Notes under the pieces: model-generated
What the model was told of the DNA's origin: nothing
The model's input: the letters and a program-made list of their open reading frames with translations, nothing else
Database searches by the model: none
Shown: positions 35,279 through 44,106 of the stretch, piece by piece
Layout: each line of letters opens with the position of its first letter
How positions within the stretch are numbered: position 1 is the stretch's first letter
Made by a program: the position numbers and the translations under genes
DNA from: BM003 sp963699835
GTDB lineage: Bacteria; Pseudomonadota; Gammaproteobacteria; Steroidobacterales; BM003
Direction: 5' to 3'
NCBI GenBank assembly: GCA_963699835.1
Contig: CAVOVJ010000014.1
Coordinates: 91,409-155,408, forward strand
Length of the DNA: 64,000 bases

Positions 35279-37457
35279 GAATACGACCGCCGCAGTTCCG
35301 GTCGCGGATCAGGCGTCGGGATTGTGCGGCGGGCGCAGCGGTGAAACCGGAGCGCAGGTGCAGATCGCGTTGCGGGAAGGGAATTTCGATGCCGTATTCC
35401 GCCAGCTTCGTCTCCAGCGCCCACAAATAAGCGGCGCGGGTACGGGTCGGGCGCCGCGCTCCCTGGCGGTTCACCCAGACCAGGAGCAGGAAATTCAGGC
35501 TGCTGTCGCCATACTCGACCAGCCAGACATCCGGGACCCGATCCTTCATGTGGGTCAGCGTGTACGGCACTTTCTCCACCGCCTCGAGCGCCGCTTTTTT
35601 GACCAGTTCCTTGTCCGTGCCGTAGGCCACGCCGAACGGTATGCGAATACGCAGTATCGTCTCGCCCAACGTCCAGTTGGTCAGGCGGGTGGTGACGAAC
35701 TCCGAATTTGGCACGACAATATCGATGTTGTCATTGGTGTTGATCAGCGTGCTGCGCACGTTGATTGCTTTGACCGTTCCGGTGATGCCCGTATCCAGCT
35801 CGATGTAATCGCCAACGCGCAAGGTCTGTTCGAACAGGATGATCAGACCCGAGACGAAGTTGCTGACGATCGACTGCAGGCCAAAACCGATGCCCACACT
35901 GAGGGCACCGGCAACCAGCGCCAGGTTGCTGAAATCGAGTCCGATCGACGACAGCGCGATCAGAACCGCGATGATGATGATCGTGTAATGGCTCAGGCGT
36001 CCGACCGTGTAGAGCGAGGCATGAGTACCGCGCAAATCCTTTGCACCCACGCGACTGATTGCATGGCGGACGCCGCGCGAAAGCAGAAAGGCCAGCACCA
36101 TGATGATCAGCACGCGCAGGATGTCGCCACCGGTAACCGGAGTTTCCCCGACCGAGAAAAGGGTCAGGTCGGTCAGGCTGGCGACGCGCAGGTAGAAAGT
36201 TTTGGCATACCGGCTCAACGCGGCGAGCCAGGATTTTAACCGACCGGCGTTCGTCGCCACTGCACTGTCAACCGCAGCGCGCAGCAATTCGAGGTCCGCC
36301 ATCTTCTCATCCAGGTCACCGAGCCATGTCAGTGTTTCCTGCGCAGTGGCCAGGCGCTGTTTCAGCAATTGAGCCGAGTCCTTGTCCAGACCTTCCCGGT
36401 CAACGCTCTGTACGGCGAGAGCCTCATCTTCCGTTTCAAGCTTCCATTGCAGTTTTTGCTGGCCGAGGCCGCGCGCCAGTTCCGACCAGTTCAGCGCATC
36501 CCCTTCCAGCGCAGCGATGTCGGCGACGCCATCCGTCTGCAATACGCTCCACCACCGCAACGCCTGCTCCTCGGCAAGCGTCACTTCGGCGAGCGCCAGA
36601 CTCACCTGCGACTGGATCAGCAATTGCTGCTGCAGGCGCTGTTGCGCGCGTCCCTGCGGCGTCTCCAGGTCGAGACTGCTGGCGGCCAGTTCAGCCGCGC
36701 GCACTTCCTCGCGCGCGACCGCGACAGCGTTCTCGCTGGTGGCAATACGCTCCTTCAGTTTGTCGCGATCGGATTCCTCCGCGGTTGGCGCCAGTCTGGT
36801 CAGCGCAAGCTCGAGGCGTCTGTCGTTTGCGTCGGCAAAGGCTTCAGCATTTTGCAACCGGAGATCAAGTAGCTCGAAACGGCGAACAGCGATGGCCTGC
36901 GATGACCGCGCCTGCAGTAATTTGAGCGCAGCCAGCCAGCGCTGGTCTCCTTGAGACGCCCCGACATAGGCATCGAATGCGGCATCACGGCGTCGGCTGG
37001 CGCCCTGCAAAGTGCGTTCGGCCCGCTCCGCCGCCACAAGCGCTTCCGCGGCATCCGACTTCGCTTTGCGCGCGGCGGCGCCGAGTTCGAGCAGTTCCGG
37101 AACCGTGTAACTCGCAGGCGCTGGCGGCAGTTCCTGCAGCACCGGCTCGGTTTCATCCAATAGCTCGAAGTACGCGTTGAAATTGTCGCGTATCGCCTTC
37201 AGATCGGCTTCGGCGACAACCTGACTGGATGGATCCAGCTCTGCAATCTGCGGACCGATTTGTTCCAGAAATTCTGCGGCCCGTGGTTCGACTTCCGCCC
37301 GGTCACCGTCAAAGTACGACCACCACCCGGCTTGCAGCGAACCGAGTTGTGGCGCGACAGGCTCAGCACCTTGCTCACCCTCTTGCGCCGCGGCGTCAAA
37401 CGCAACGAGGGCACACAGGACAAGCGCCAGGCAACATGTCACCAATGAGCGGTTCAT
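35244..37457 (-). CDS. large mechanosensitive channel (MscS/MscK type)
   Basis: A 737-residue protein with a signal peptide (LVTCCLALVLCALVAFDAAAQ), a long periplasmic helical/coiled-coil region (about 60-420, rich in Ala, Glu, Arg, Leu), and transmembrane helices from about 440. The MscS core follows: pore helix NLALVAGALSVGIGFGLQSIVSNFVSGLIILFEQ, then the beta domain RVGDYIELDTGITGTVKAINVRSTLINTNDNIDIVVPNSEF. It relieves osmotic pressure or senses membrane tension. Its end overlaps the convergent symporter gene by 35 bases. Confidence 0.9.
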   Translation of the reverse strand: MNRSLVTCCLALVLCALVAFDAAAQEGEQGAEPVAPQLGSLQAGWWSYFDGDRAEVEPRAAEFLEQIGPQIAELDPSSQVVAEADLKAIRDNFNAYFELLDETEPVLQELPPAPASYTVPELLELGAAARKAKSDAAEALVAAERAERTLQGASRRRDAAFDAYVGASQGDQRWLAALKLLQARSSQAIAVRRFELLDLRLQNAEAFADANDRRLELALTRLAPTAEESDRDKLKERIATSENAVAVAREEVRAAELAASSLDLETPQGRAQQRLQQQLLIQSQVSLALAEVTLAEEQALRWWSVLQTDGVADIAALEGDALNWSELARGLGQQKLQWKLETEDEALAVQSVDREGLDKDSAQLLKQRLATAQETLTWLGDLDEKMADLELLRAAVDSAVATNAGRLKSWLAALSRYAKTFYLRVASLTDLTLFSVGETPVTGGDILRVLIIMVLAFLLSRGVRHAISRVGAKDLRGTHASLYTVGRLSHYTIIIIAVLIALSSIGLDFSNLALVAGALSVGIGFGLQSIVSNFVSGLIILFEQTLRVGDYIELDTGITGTVKAINVRSTLINTNDNIDIVVPNSEFVTTRLTNWTLGETILRIRIPFGVAYGTDKELVKKAALEAVEKVPYTLTHMKDRVPDVWLVEYGDSSLNFLLLVWVNRQGARRPTRTRAAYLWALETKLAEYGIEIPFPQRDLHLRSGFTAAPAAQSRRLIRDRNCGGRIPSTKSATTGKQ

Positions 37458-37603
37458 CTCGAAAACAGGGTCATCCAGTCAACATGCATGGATTGAATAC
37501 ACAACACACATTTTACCCATTTCCCGGTTGCGATGACGCCGGGCAAGCGGCGGCGAAAAAAATGTCTCGATAAACACCCGTTGCTCAGGACGTCAACTGC
37601 GCG

Positions 37604-37645
37604 GAAAAAGACGGGGCCGAACCATGTTAGGAATGGTTCGGCCCC
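37604..37645 (-). terminator. intrinsic terminator of the DUF937/OmpA gene
   Basis: A 13-base perfect stem (GGGGCCGAACCAT at 37613-37625 with ATGGTTCGGCCCC at 37633-37645) and a 7-base loop. Read on the minus strand it is followed by GTCTTTTTCC, the T tract expected of a Rho-independent terminator. It lies about 50 bases after the stop of the minus-strand gene ending at 37693. Confidence 0.88.
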
Positions 37646-37692
37646 ATCCGCTTGCGATGGGCCATCGCAATTGCGGGCCCGGGTAACAGCCC

Positions 37693-38715
37693 CTAGCGAG
37701 ACACGCTGACCTCAACGCGGCGAGCGTCTTCGGGGGTGCCGCTCCCGGTCGACATCATCGGTTTCGCCAGGTTGATCCGGCTGCCGTCGACACCGCCGGC
37801 CTGTAGCGCCTGCTGCACTGCGGCCGCGCGTGCCTTTGCCAGTTCCTCGTTACGCATCGCATCGCCCGACGCATCGTGGTATCCGGTCACGCTCGCCTTG
37901 CTGCCCGGATTTGCCTTTAGATAGCTGATTATTGGCATCAACTTGGCCGCTGTGCCGGCCGGAATATCCGAACTGTCGACATCGAAATAGACCACGGCCG
38001 CCGACGGCGCCATTGCCGCGGGTGCGGCGCGCTGCGCGGTGCCGTCGCCCCCACCCATGGATTGCAGCAAATACCAGCCGATCGCGAGCGCGATCAACAG
38101 CGGGATCAGCCAACGCCAGATAGATTTTTTCTCCGCAACGGGCGGCGGCGGCGCGGCGCGCGCCGCGCGCGGCTCCGCGATGAGGTCTTCCAGGCTGCCA
38201 AGCGCAGAAGGTGCCGCGGCGATGTACTTGTCTTTTTCGCTGCTCAGCAATTTGCCAAGGCCTGACACGTCGAGACCATCATCCTTGACCCTCTTGCCGA
38301 GCATGGAGAGCACCACCGGCGCGCCGAACTTGAACATCGAGCTGGCTGCCGCCGGACTGATACCCGCAAAGCTGGCGACCTTGCCGACGATGCCGTCGAG
38401 CTGCTTGCCGAAGACGGAGTTCAGGAGTTTGCCACCAAGCGCCATCGCCGGCGCCGAACTCGCGGCGCTGCCCAAAAGGCTTTGCGGATTGCCGAGCAGA
38501 CTGACGTCATTACCGCTATCGGTCACCAGGCCCATCAACGTGGACATGAAACTGGGCTGGCTGGCGCGTGATGCCACGCCTCCCAGCAACGCCGGCATGA
38601 TCGCGGACAGGCCCTTGCTGACCGCTCCTTCCGGCGCACCAACCTGGCTGGCCAGGCTGCCAAGCAAATCGGGTGTAATCAGGCTCGAAAGGCCATCGAG
38701 TAATGTTTTTGACAT
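37693..38715 (-). CDS. DUF937 / OmpA C-terminal domain membrane-anchored protein
   Basis: A 340-residue protein. The frame is open to 38964, but MSKTLLDGLSSLITPDLLGSL at 38715 is the typical DUF937 start. Residues 1-150 are the helical DUF937 domain (AIMPALLGGVASRAS, LLNSVFGKQLDGIVGKVA, APVVLSMLGKRVK). A Pro-rich stretch (about 190) and one membrane helix (WLIPLLIALAIGWYLLQ) follow, then an OmpA-like domain (VVYFDVDSSDIP, YLKANPGSKASVTGYHDASGD, RAAAVQQALQAGGVDGSRI). OmpA-like domains bind peptidoglycan, so it may tie the membrane to the wall. It stands alone with its own terminator. Confidence 0.9.
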   Translation of the reverse strand: MSKTLLDGLSSLITPDLLGSLASQVGAPEGAVSKGLSAIMPALLGGVASRASQPSFMSTLMGLVTDSGNDVSLLGNPQSLLGSAASSAPAMALGGKLLNSVFGKQLDGIVGKVASFAGISPAAASSMFKFGAPVVLSMLGKRVKDDGLDVSGLGKLLSSEKDKYIAAAPSALGSLEDLIAEPRAARAAPPPPVAEKKSIWRWLIPLLIALAIGWYLLQSMGGGDGTAQRAAPAAMAPSAAVVYFDVDSSDIPAGTAAKLMPIISYLKANPGSKASVTGYHDASGDAMRNEELAKARAAAVQQALQAGGVDGSRINLAKPMMSTGSGTPEDARRVEVSVSR

Positions 38716-39092
38716 TGAGAATCTCCCTGCAGTGAAATTGTTAGCTTCCGTACCGAATTTTTCTGATGGGGTGGAACGCGTATGCAACGACACAGTATAG
38801 CCGCGAAAAAGAACGATAGCAGGGACTTTTGCCGGACATGGCCCGGCGCTGGCGGCCGCGACTACCTCGAGCGATGGACCGGAGACCCCGCTGTGCTCGT
38901 TCGCGAGCACAGCGCGGTAGCGTGGTGAGAGTAGGAGTTCCGGGTCGGCGGCGCATTCTCGCATAACGGGGTCAACTCCATCAACCTGGTAAAGATTGAC
39001 GGGGCCTGGAAATTCGTCAATTTCGTGTCGCCGGCTAAAAAGGTCGTTTGCCCAACCGGCGATAATTCCTGAAGCGCCGCAAAGGCCGTCAA

Positions 39093-40889
39093 TTACGGAT
39101 TTGTCGCACTCGCGACCAAAGCCGATACCGTCCAGCCCGGCCCCGGCGAAATCCCGGAATCGGCCGTGGGGAAATGAATCCGGCCGCTCTTGTCAGTCGC
39201 GAAGATAACCAGACCGCCCTCATTCCTCGATTGGTACTCGGTGAAATCAAATTCCTCGCTGAGTTCGGTCGTCTTGATCGTATTCCCCGACGCAAGGTCT
39301 TTCAGCAAGTCCGCCAGCGAATGTTTTCCACCGAACAACACCCGGCCGCGACTCTCGCCACTGACCCGGTGCTTTCTGTGCTCGCGTTCCGACTGGTCGC
39401 TCACCGTATAGACGTTGTCGCGACCAAATTCCTGAGCGAATTTTACGCAGGCAAGTTCGTTAAGGCCGGGACGGCGCGAAAGCGAGAGCAAATTACCCAA
39501 ACCCGCCAGATCCATATTGCGGTCCGCATAACGCGATACAGCACTGCCATAGAACGTCGTCAGCCCGCGCATCCTCGCGTCCTGAATGCCTGCCCAGTAA
39601 GAGTCTGCCAGCAGAACTGACTGGCCGTTGTTATGCAGGGCCTCGGCGATGGCCAGGGCTGCGGGGTTCGAGCCAACGACCAGCACCCCGGTTGGCTCCG
39701 GCTCCGCCACGCCAAGCCAACGTGCCAGCGTTTTTGAAGTGAGGCTCTGAATGGCAACCGTTCCAAGAATGACGCTGTAAACCAGCGGGACGAGTTCCTC
39801 GCTGCGGGCATAACCGATTTCCTCGAGCCGTAGCGCAAAGATCGCCGAAATTGCCGCCGCAACGATACCGCGCGGAAACACCCAACCGAGAAAAAGTACC
39901 TCCTGCCAGCGAAGCTTGCTACCGACGGTACAAGCAAACGCGCGCAGCGGGCCAAGCACGAACTGCAGGACCAGCACGGTGCCAATTGCCATCGGTCCGA
40001 TCCTGGACAATGCAGCGAAATCGAGACGGGCGGCGAGCACGATGAACAGTCCCGCCACCAGCACCAGGGTCAGGTTTTCTTTGAAGTCGAGAATGTCCTC
40101 AAGTTCGAGATGGCGGGTATTGGCGAGCCAGATCCCCATGACCGTAACGGCGAGAAGACCGGACTCTGCATGAATTGATTCCGCCGCCGCAAACACAATT
40201 AGCACTGCAGCCAGGGCCGCAAAATTACGCAGGAAATCCGGGATCAATCGTTTGCGCAGCACCAGCCCGAACAAATAGCCACCGCCAGCGCCGAGCACCG
40301 CTCCTGCGCCGACCATTGTGGCGACGGTGTGCGACGCCTCCAGCAAACCGTCCGATGCCTCGGTCGCCACAATAAAATCGAAAACGAGCAAGCCCAGGAT
40401 CGCACCGATGGGATCGATAAGAATCGCCTCCCAGCGCAATACACTGGAGACGGACTGCACCGGGCGCACCGAACGCAGCAATGGCATCACCACCGTGGGA
40501 CCGCTGACGGTAACAATCGCGCCGAACAATGCAGCAAGTCTGGCATCCCAATCGAACAGGAAATGGGCGGTGAGCGCGCTGCCTGCCCAAGTGATCAGAA
40601 CCCCCAATGTCACCAGGTTCCGAACCACCGCACCATGGCCGCGAATTTCCGCGAATTTCAGCGTCAGAGAGCCCTCGAACAGGATAATGGCGACGCCGAT
40701 TGAAACCAGCGGCACAAGGAGTTCGCCGAAGAGATCGTCGGGCGCGAGCCAGTTGAGCGTCGGGCCGGCGAGAATTCCTGCGACCAGCAAAAAGAGAATG
40801 GCCGGCAGCTTGACCCGCCATGCGATCCACTGACAGGCGAATCCGGTAGCCAGAATGGCACAAATGGTTACCAGGTCATGACCATGCAA
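39093..40889 (-). CDS. CPA1-type sodium/proton antiporter with C-terminal TrkA-N domain
   Basis: A 598-residue transporter with about 12 membrane helices (residues 5-390). The conserved antiporter segments are LPAILFLLVAGILAGP, IILFEGSLTLKF, AIVTVSGPTVVMPLLRSVRP and RWEAILIDPIGAILGLLVFDF. A Rossmann nucleotide-binding domain begins at about 405 (GVLVVGSNPAALAIAEALHNNG), as in RosB/Kef-like regulators, and the last 90 residues are soluble. The nucleotide-binding domain probably gates ion exchange. It is a single gene. The N-terminal MHGHDLV is preceded by a GAGGTAAG site on the minus strand. Confidence 0.88.
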   Translation of the reverse strand: MHGHDLVTICAILATGFACQWIAWRVKLPAILFLLVAGILAGPTLNWLAPDDLFGELLVPLVSIGVAIILFEGSLTLKFAEIRGHGAVVRNLVTLGVLITWAGSALTAHFLFDWDARLAALFGAIVTVSGPTVVMPLLRSVRPVQSVSSVLRWEAILIDPIGAILGLLVFDFIVATEASDGLLEASHTVATMVGAGAVLGAGGGYLFGLVLRKRLIPDFLRNFAALAAVLIVFAAAESIHAESGLLAVTVMGIWLANTRHLELEDILDFKENLTLVLVAGLFIVLAARLDFAALSRIGPMAIGTVLVLQFVLGPLRAFACTVGSKLRWQEVLFLGWVFPRGIVAAAISAIFALRLEEIGYARSEELVPLVYSVILGTVAIQSLTSKTLARWLGVAEPEPTGVLVVGSNPAALAIAEALHNNGQSVLLADSYWAGIQDARMRGLTTFYGSAVSRYADRNMDLAGLGNLLSLSRRPGLNELACVKFAQEFGRDNVYTVSDQSEREHRKHRVSGESRGRVLFGGKHSLADLLKDLASGNTIKTTELSEEFDFTEYQSRNEGGLVIFATDKSGRIHFPTADSGISPGPGWTVSALVASATNP

Positions 40890-41392
40890 TGCGCTTACCT
40901 CTTTGAATTAATGTAGCGTGACGGCAGGTGTGCGAACGCTGCCGACTATCACAGCTTCTCGATCATCGTTCGAGCAAGCCGTTCTCGACGGCAGCCAGCA
41001 TGGCCGAAAAAAGCTGGCGGCTATTTTGCAGCGCTGTCAGATGATTGCCGCAGCTGGAAGGTATGCCGGGCGCATACTCCAGCACAGAGCGATTATCTTG
41101 AATTCCGTCATGGGCCATGTTGCAAAAACCGTCGCGCCAGCGATGCAGCCAATAATACATTACCGCTGGTCCATCCAGTCTTCGCAACAGCTACCGTCGC
41201 GCTGGCAACGGCAGAGACCCGCGACACCCGTGAATCTCCTGGCTTGGCGGTGACGAATTCAGCCTACGGTCTGGTTGGCGCGAGACTTCAACACGAATCA
41301 AACGGGTTGATGACAGAAATCCAGTTCACAGGCGGCTGCGGCCGACGCCGAGACCGCCTGCCAAACCGCAAAACGGATAATGGAGAACAAGA
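40890..41392. other. 503-base region without a clear gene
   Basis: No confident gene. On the minus strand, 40963-41187 reads as a 74-residue stretch ending HLTALQNSRQLFSAMLAAVENGLLER. Its helical C-terminus looks protein-like, but the frame lacks a good start and the block next door is full of frameshifts, so a small broken gene is possible. Nothing else is recognised. Confidence 0.3.
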
Positions 41393-42083
41393 ATGCGCGT
41401 ATTGGTCGTTCTGACCTCGCATGACCGACTTGGTGACAGCGGAGATAAGACCGGGTTTTGGCTGGAAGAGTATGCAGCGCCTTACTATCGCCTCAAGGAG
41501 GCTGGTGCGCAGATTGCGCTGGCCTCACCGGACGGCGGCCAGCCGCCGCTCGATCCGAAAAGCTAATGAACCGGATGCTCAGACCGACGCCACCCGGAGA
41601 TTCGGCAAGGATTCCGCAGCTCAGGCGGAACTCGCTGACACGCGAATGCTCACCAATATCGACGCCGACGAATTCGACGCAGTGTTCTATCCGGGCGGGC
41701 ATGGTCCGCTATGGGATCTGAGCGAGGACGCGGCATCCATTGCGTTGATAGAGGAATTCATCGCGGCGGGCAAGCCGGTAGCCGCAGTGTGCCACGCACC
41801 CGCGGTCCTGGTAAGCGCAAAAGCCGGGAATGGGCGGCCACTGGTCGACGGCTTACGCGTCACCGGCTTCAGCAATACCGAGGAGGCGGCGGTCGGGCTA
41901 ACCGACGTTGGGCCGTTCCTGCTCGAGGACAGGCTCAGACGTCTTGGCGGACGCTACGAGCGTGCTGACGACTGGCAGCCCAAAGTGGTCGTGGATGGCC
42001 TTCTGATCATCGGCCAGAACCCTGCCTCTTCCGCCGCGGTAGCCGACGCGCCGGTGGATAGGCTGTCTAAAAAACAGAATTGA
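41393..42083 (+). pseudogene. DJ-1/PfpI family protein, one frameshift near 41565
   Basis: About 230 codons. ATG 41393 opens RVLVVLTSHDRLGDSGDKTGFW and runs to SPDGGQPPLDPKS, where TAA stops it. The frame one base further continues NEPDAQTDATRRF, then FDAVFYPGGHGPLWDLSED and AAVCHAPAVLVSA, whose Cys is the conserved nucleophile at the elbow. Class I glutamine amidotransferase-like proteins of this type act as glyoxalase III/deglycase or chaperones. One extra T (near 41565) is the simplest explanation. The rest matches the usual length of about 228 residues. Confidence 0.85.
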
Positions 42084-42117
42084 GCAACGACTTGCGATCG
42101 CGACGGTGACACAGAGA

Positions 42118-42553
42118 TGACGGCATTCGATTTTGACCCGATTGTAAAAATGATTGGAGCGCTGGCCCTGGCGCTGCCCATTGCCTGGGACAGAGAGCGC
42201 AACAGCAAGATAATGGGGCTAAGGAGTTTCCACTGGTGGCGCTGGGATCGTGCGCATTTATGCTGATCGGACTGGAATTTATCGGCAATGCTGATCCCGG
42301 TGCGACGGCTCGCATCGTTCAGGGGCTGATGTCGGGCATCGGGTTTGTCGGCGGTGGCGCTATTCTGAAGAGCAACGACCACGTAAGCGGGACCGCTTCT
42401 GCGGCAAGTATCTGGGTGACCGGTGCCCTTGGCGCGGCGGCCGGGTTCGGATACTGGAATTATGCCATCGCACTGTCCGTCCTGAATTTCGCGATCGTGT
42501 TTGGCATGAGCAGGCTGAAACCCGTGGTGACTGAAAGTTCGGAGCAATATTGA
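42118..42553 (+). pseudogene. MgtC/SapB family membrane protein, one frameshift near 42228
   Basis: ATG 42118 opens TAFDFDPIVKMIGALALALPIAWDRERNSKIMGLRS, containing the family's conserved PIAxDRER segment. The frame one base further resumes FPLVALGSCAFMLIGLEFIG, MSGIGFVGGGAILKS, SAASIWVTGALGAAAGFGYW and YAIALSVLNFAIVFGM. Four helices and the GIGFxGGGxI motif are typical of MgtC/SapB proteins, which modulate F-type ATPase or magnesium homeostasis. With the extra base removed it would be a normal 145-residue protein. Confidence 0.85.
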
Positions 42554-42684
42554 CCGTCAATTCGGCCCGGGGTTAACGAACCGCGCTTTCGCCATGACCC
42601 GGACACAAAACAACCAAGCAGACCTTTTCCGCTCGAAAACAGGTTGCGCGGGACATGAGCCGTAGTCTTATTTCAACGGACCAA

Positions 42685-43907
42685 TCACTCGCTGCCGGGT
42701 ATGGCCGGATCGAGATGCTGGGCGCAGCACCAGCCGGATGCCCAGGCCCATTGGAAGTTGTAGCCGCCGAGCCAGCCAGTGACGTCAAGGGCTTCACCGA
42801 TCGCATACAGGCCCGGCACCTTCTTCACCTCGAAGGTCTTCGAGGAGACCTCGTCGTGTCGATCCCGCCCAGTGTGACCTCGGCCGTGCGGTAACCCTCG
42901 CTGCCGCCGGGCTTGAATTCCCATGCGTCCAGCCGGGCAGCGAGTTCCGCCACCTGGCGTCGGAGAGCAGGAGCCGATCTTCATATCCTGAAACCAGTCG
43001 TCCGCAATGGTATCGACGAACCGCTTGGGCAATCGCGTCTTCAGTAGCGAAACAATTCTTTGCTGCGGCCTTGCTTCGCGTTCTCTGTCAAGCCAGTCGG
43101 CCGCGTCCGTGTCCGGCAGCAGATCGATGGTGACGGCCTCACCCTCGCGCCAATAGGAAGAGATCTGCAGGATGGCCGGACCGCTCAACCCGCGGTGGGT
43201 AAACAGGATGCTCTCTCGAAAACTGACTCCATTACAGGAAGCCACTGCATCCAGCGAGATGCCGGACAGCATCTGGTACTTCTCGCTGTCGCTGGAATTC
43301 CATGTCAGCGGCACCAGCGCAGCTCGCGGCGATACGACGTTGAGACCAAGACGGTTGGCGGTGCGAAATGCCAGATCGGTGGCGATCTTCGGCAGCGACA
43401 AGCCTCCCGAGGCAATGACTACCTTGGCCGCGACATAGGTCTGCCGCGCAGTGACCAACGCGAAACGTGCCGTCATCGACCGGCGTGACGGCTGTCACTT
43501 CCTGCCGCAACCGGACTTCAACGCCCGCCGCCCTGCACTCGGCCAGCAGCATCGCAACGATATCCTTGGCACTGTGGTCGCAAAACAGCTGGCCGAGCTT
43601 TTTTTCGTGATAGTCGATGCCGCTGGCTTCAACCATCTCGACAAAGTCCGCCGGCTGGAAGCGGCTCATCGCCGAGATGCAAAAATGCGGGTTTTGCGAC
43701 AGAAACTGTTTGCGCGGGTCGGCGAAAACATTGGTGAAGTTGCAGCGGCCGCCACCGGACACCAGGATTTTCAGGCCCGGCCTTGGCGCCTTTCTCCAGC
43801 ACCAGTACCCGCAGACCACGGTCGCCCGCATTGATCGCGCACATCAGTCCGCTGGCGCCTGCGCCGACAATTATCACATCGTGGATCGGTTTTTCGGTCA
43901 CTGCCAC
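42685..43907 (-). pseudogene. HI0933-type NAD(P)/FAD-dependent oxidoreductase, several frameshifts
   Basis: About 407 codons. ATG 43907 opens the FAD site PIHDVIIVGAGASGLMCAINAGDRG. The frame changes near 43775 (GLKILVSGGGRCNFTNVFADP follows), again near 43458 (VTARQTYVAAKVVIASGGLSLPKIA follows), and twice more near 42960 and 42845. The last two enclose a shifted stretch VAELAARLDAWEFKPGGSEG. The end VPGLYAIGEALDVTGWLGGYNFQWAWASGWCCAQ is the family's conserved C-terminus. Members are flavoproteins of unsettled function. The shifts are mostly of the extra-base sign. Confidence 0.85.
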
Positions 43908-44106
43908 GGGTACTCAGGCAACGCGGCTTGCAATACATCTCGTTCCGGTTGGTCGATTGACCGGATCACCCCGCCAACCCGGCCGGATTCCGCGGTCATT
44001 TGCAATAGTCGCTAAGGTACAGGAAATTGTCGCGGTTTTAATCCACCGTGTAACGCGTTGGCGTTTTGGCTAAAGTACTTTGTCGTTGTCCCAGCAGAGA
44101 TCCATC

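Noticed and set aside
40963..41187. Small minus-strand gene of 74 codons
   Set aside because: The helical C-terminus is suggestive, but start, family and frame integrity are all unsupported; mentioned only in the region note.
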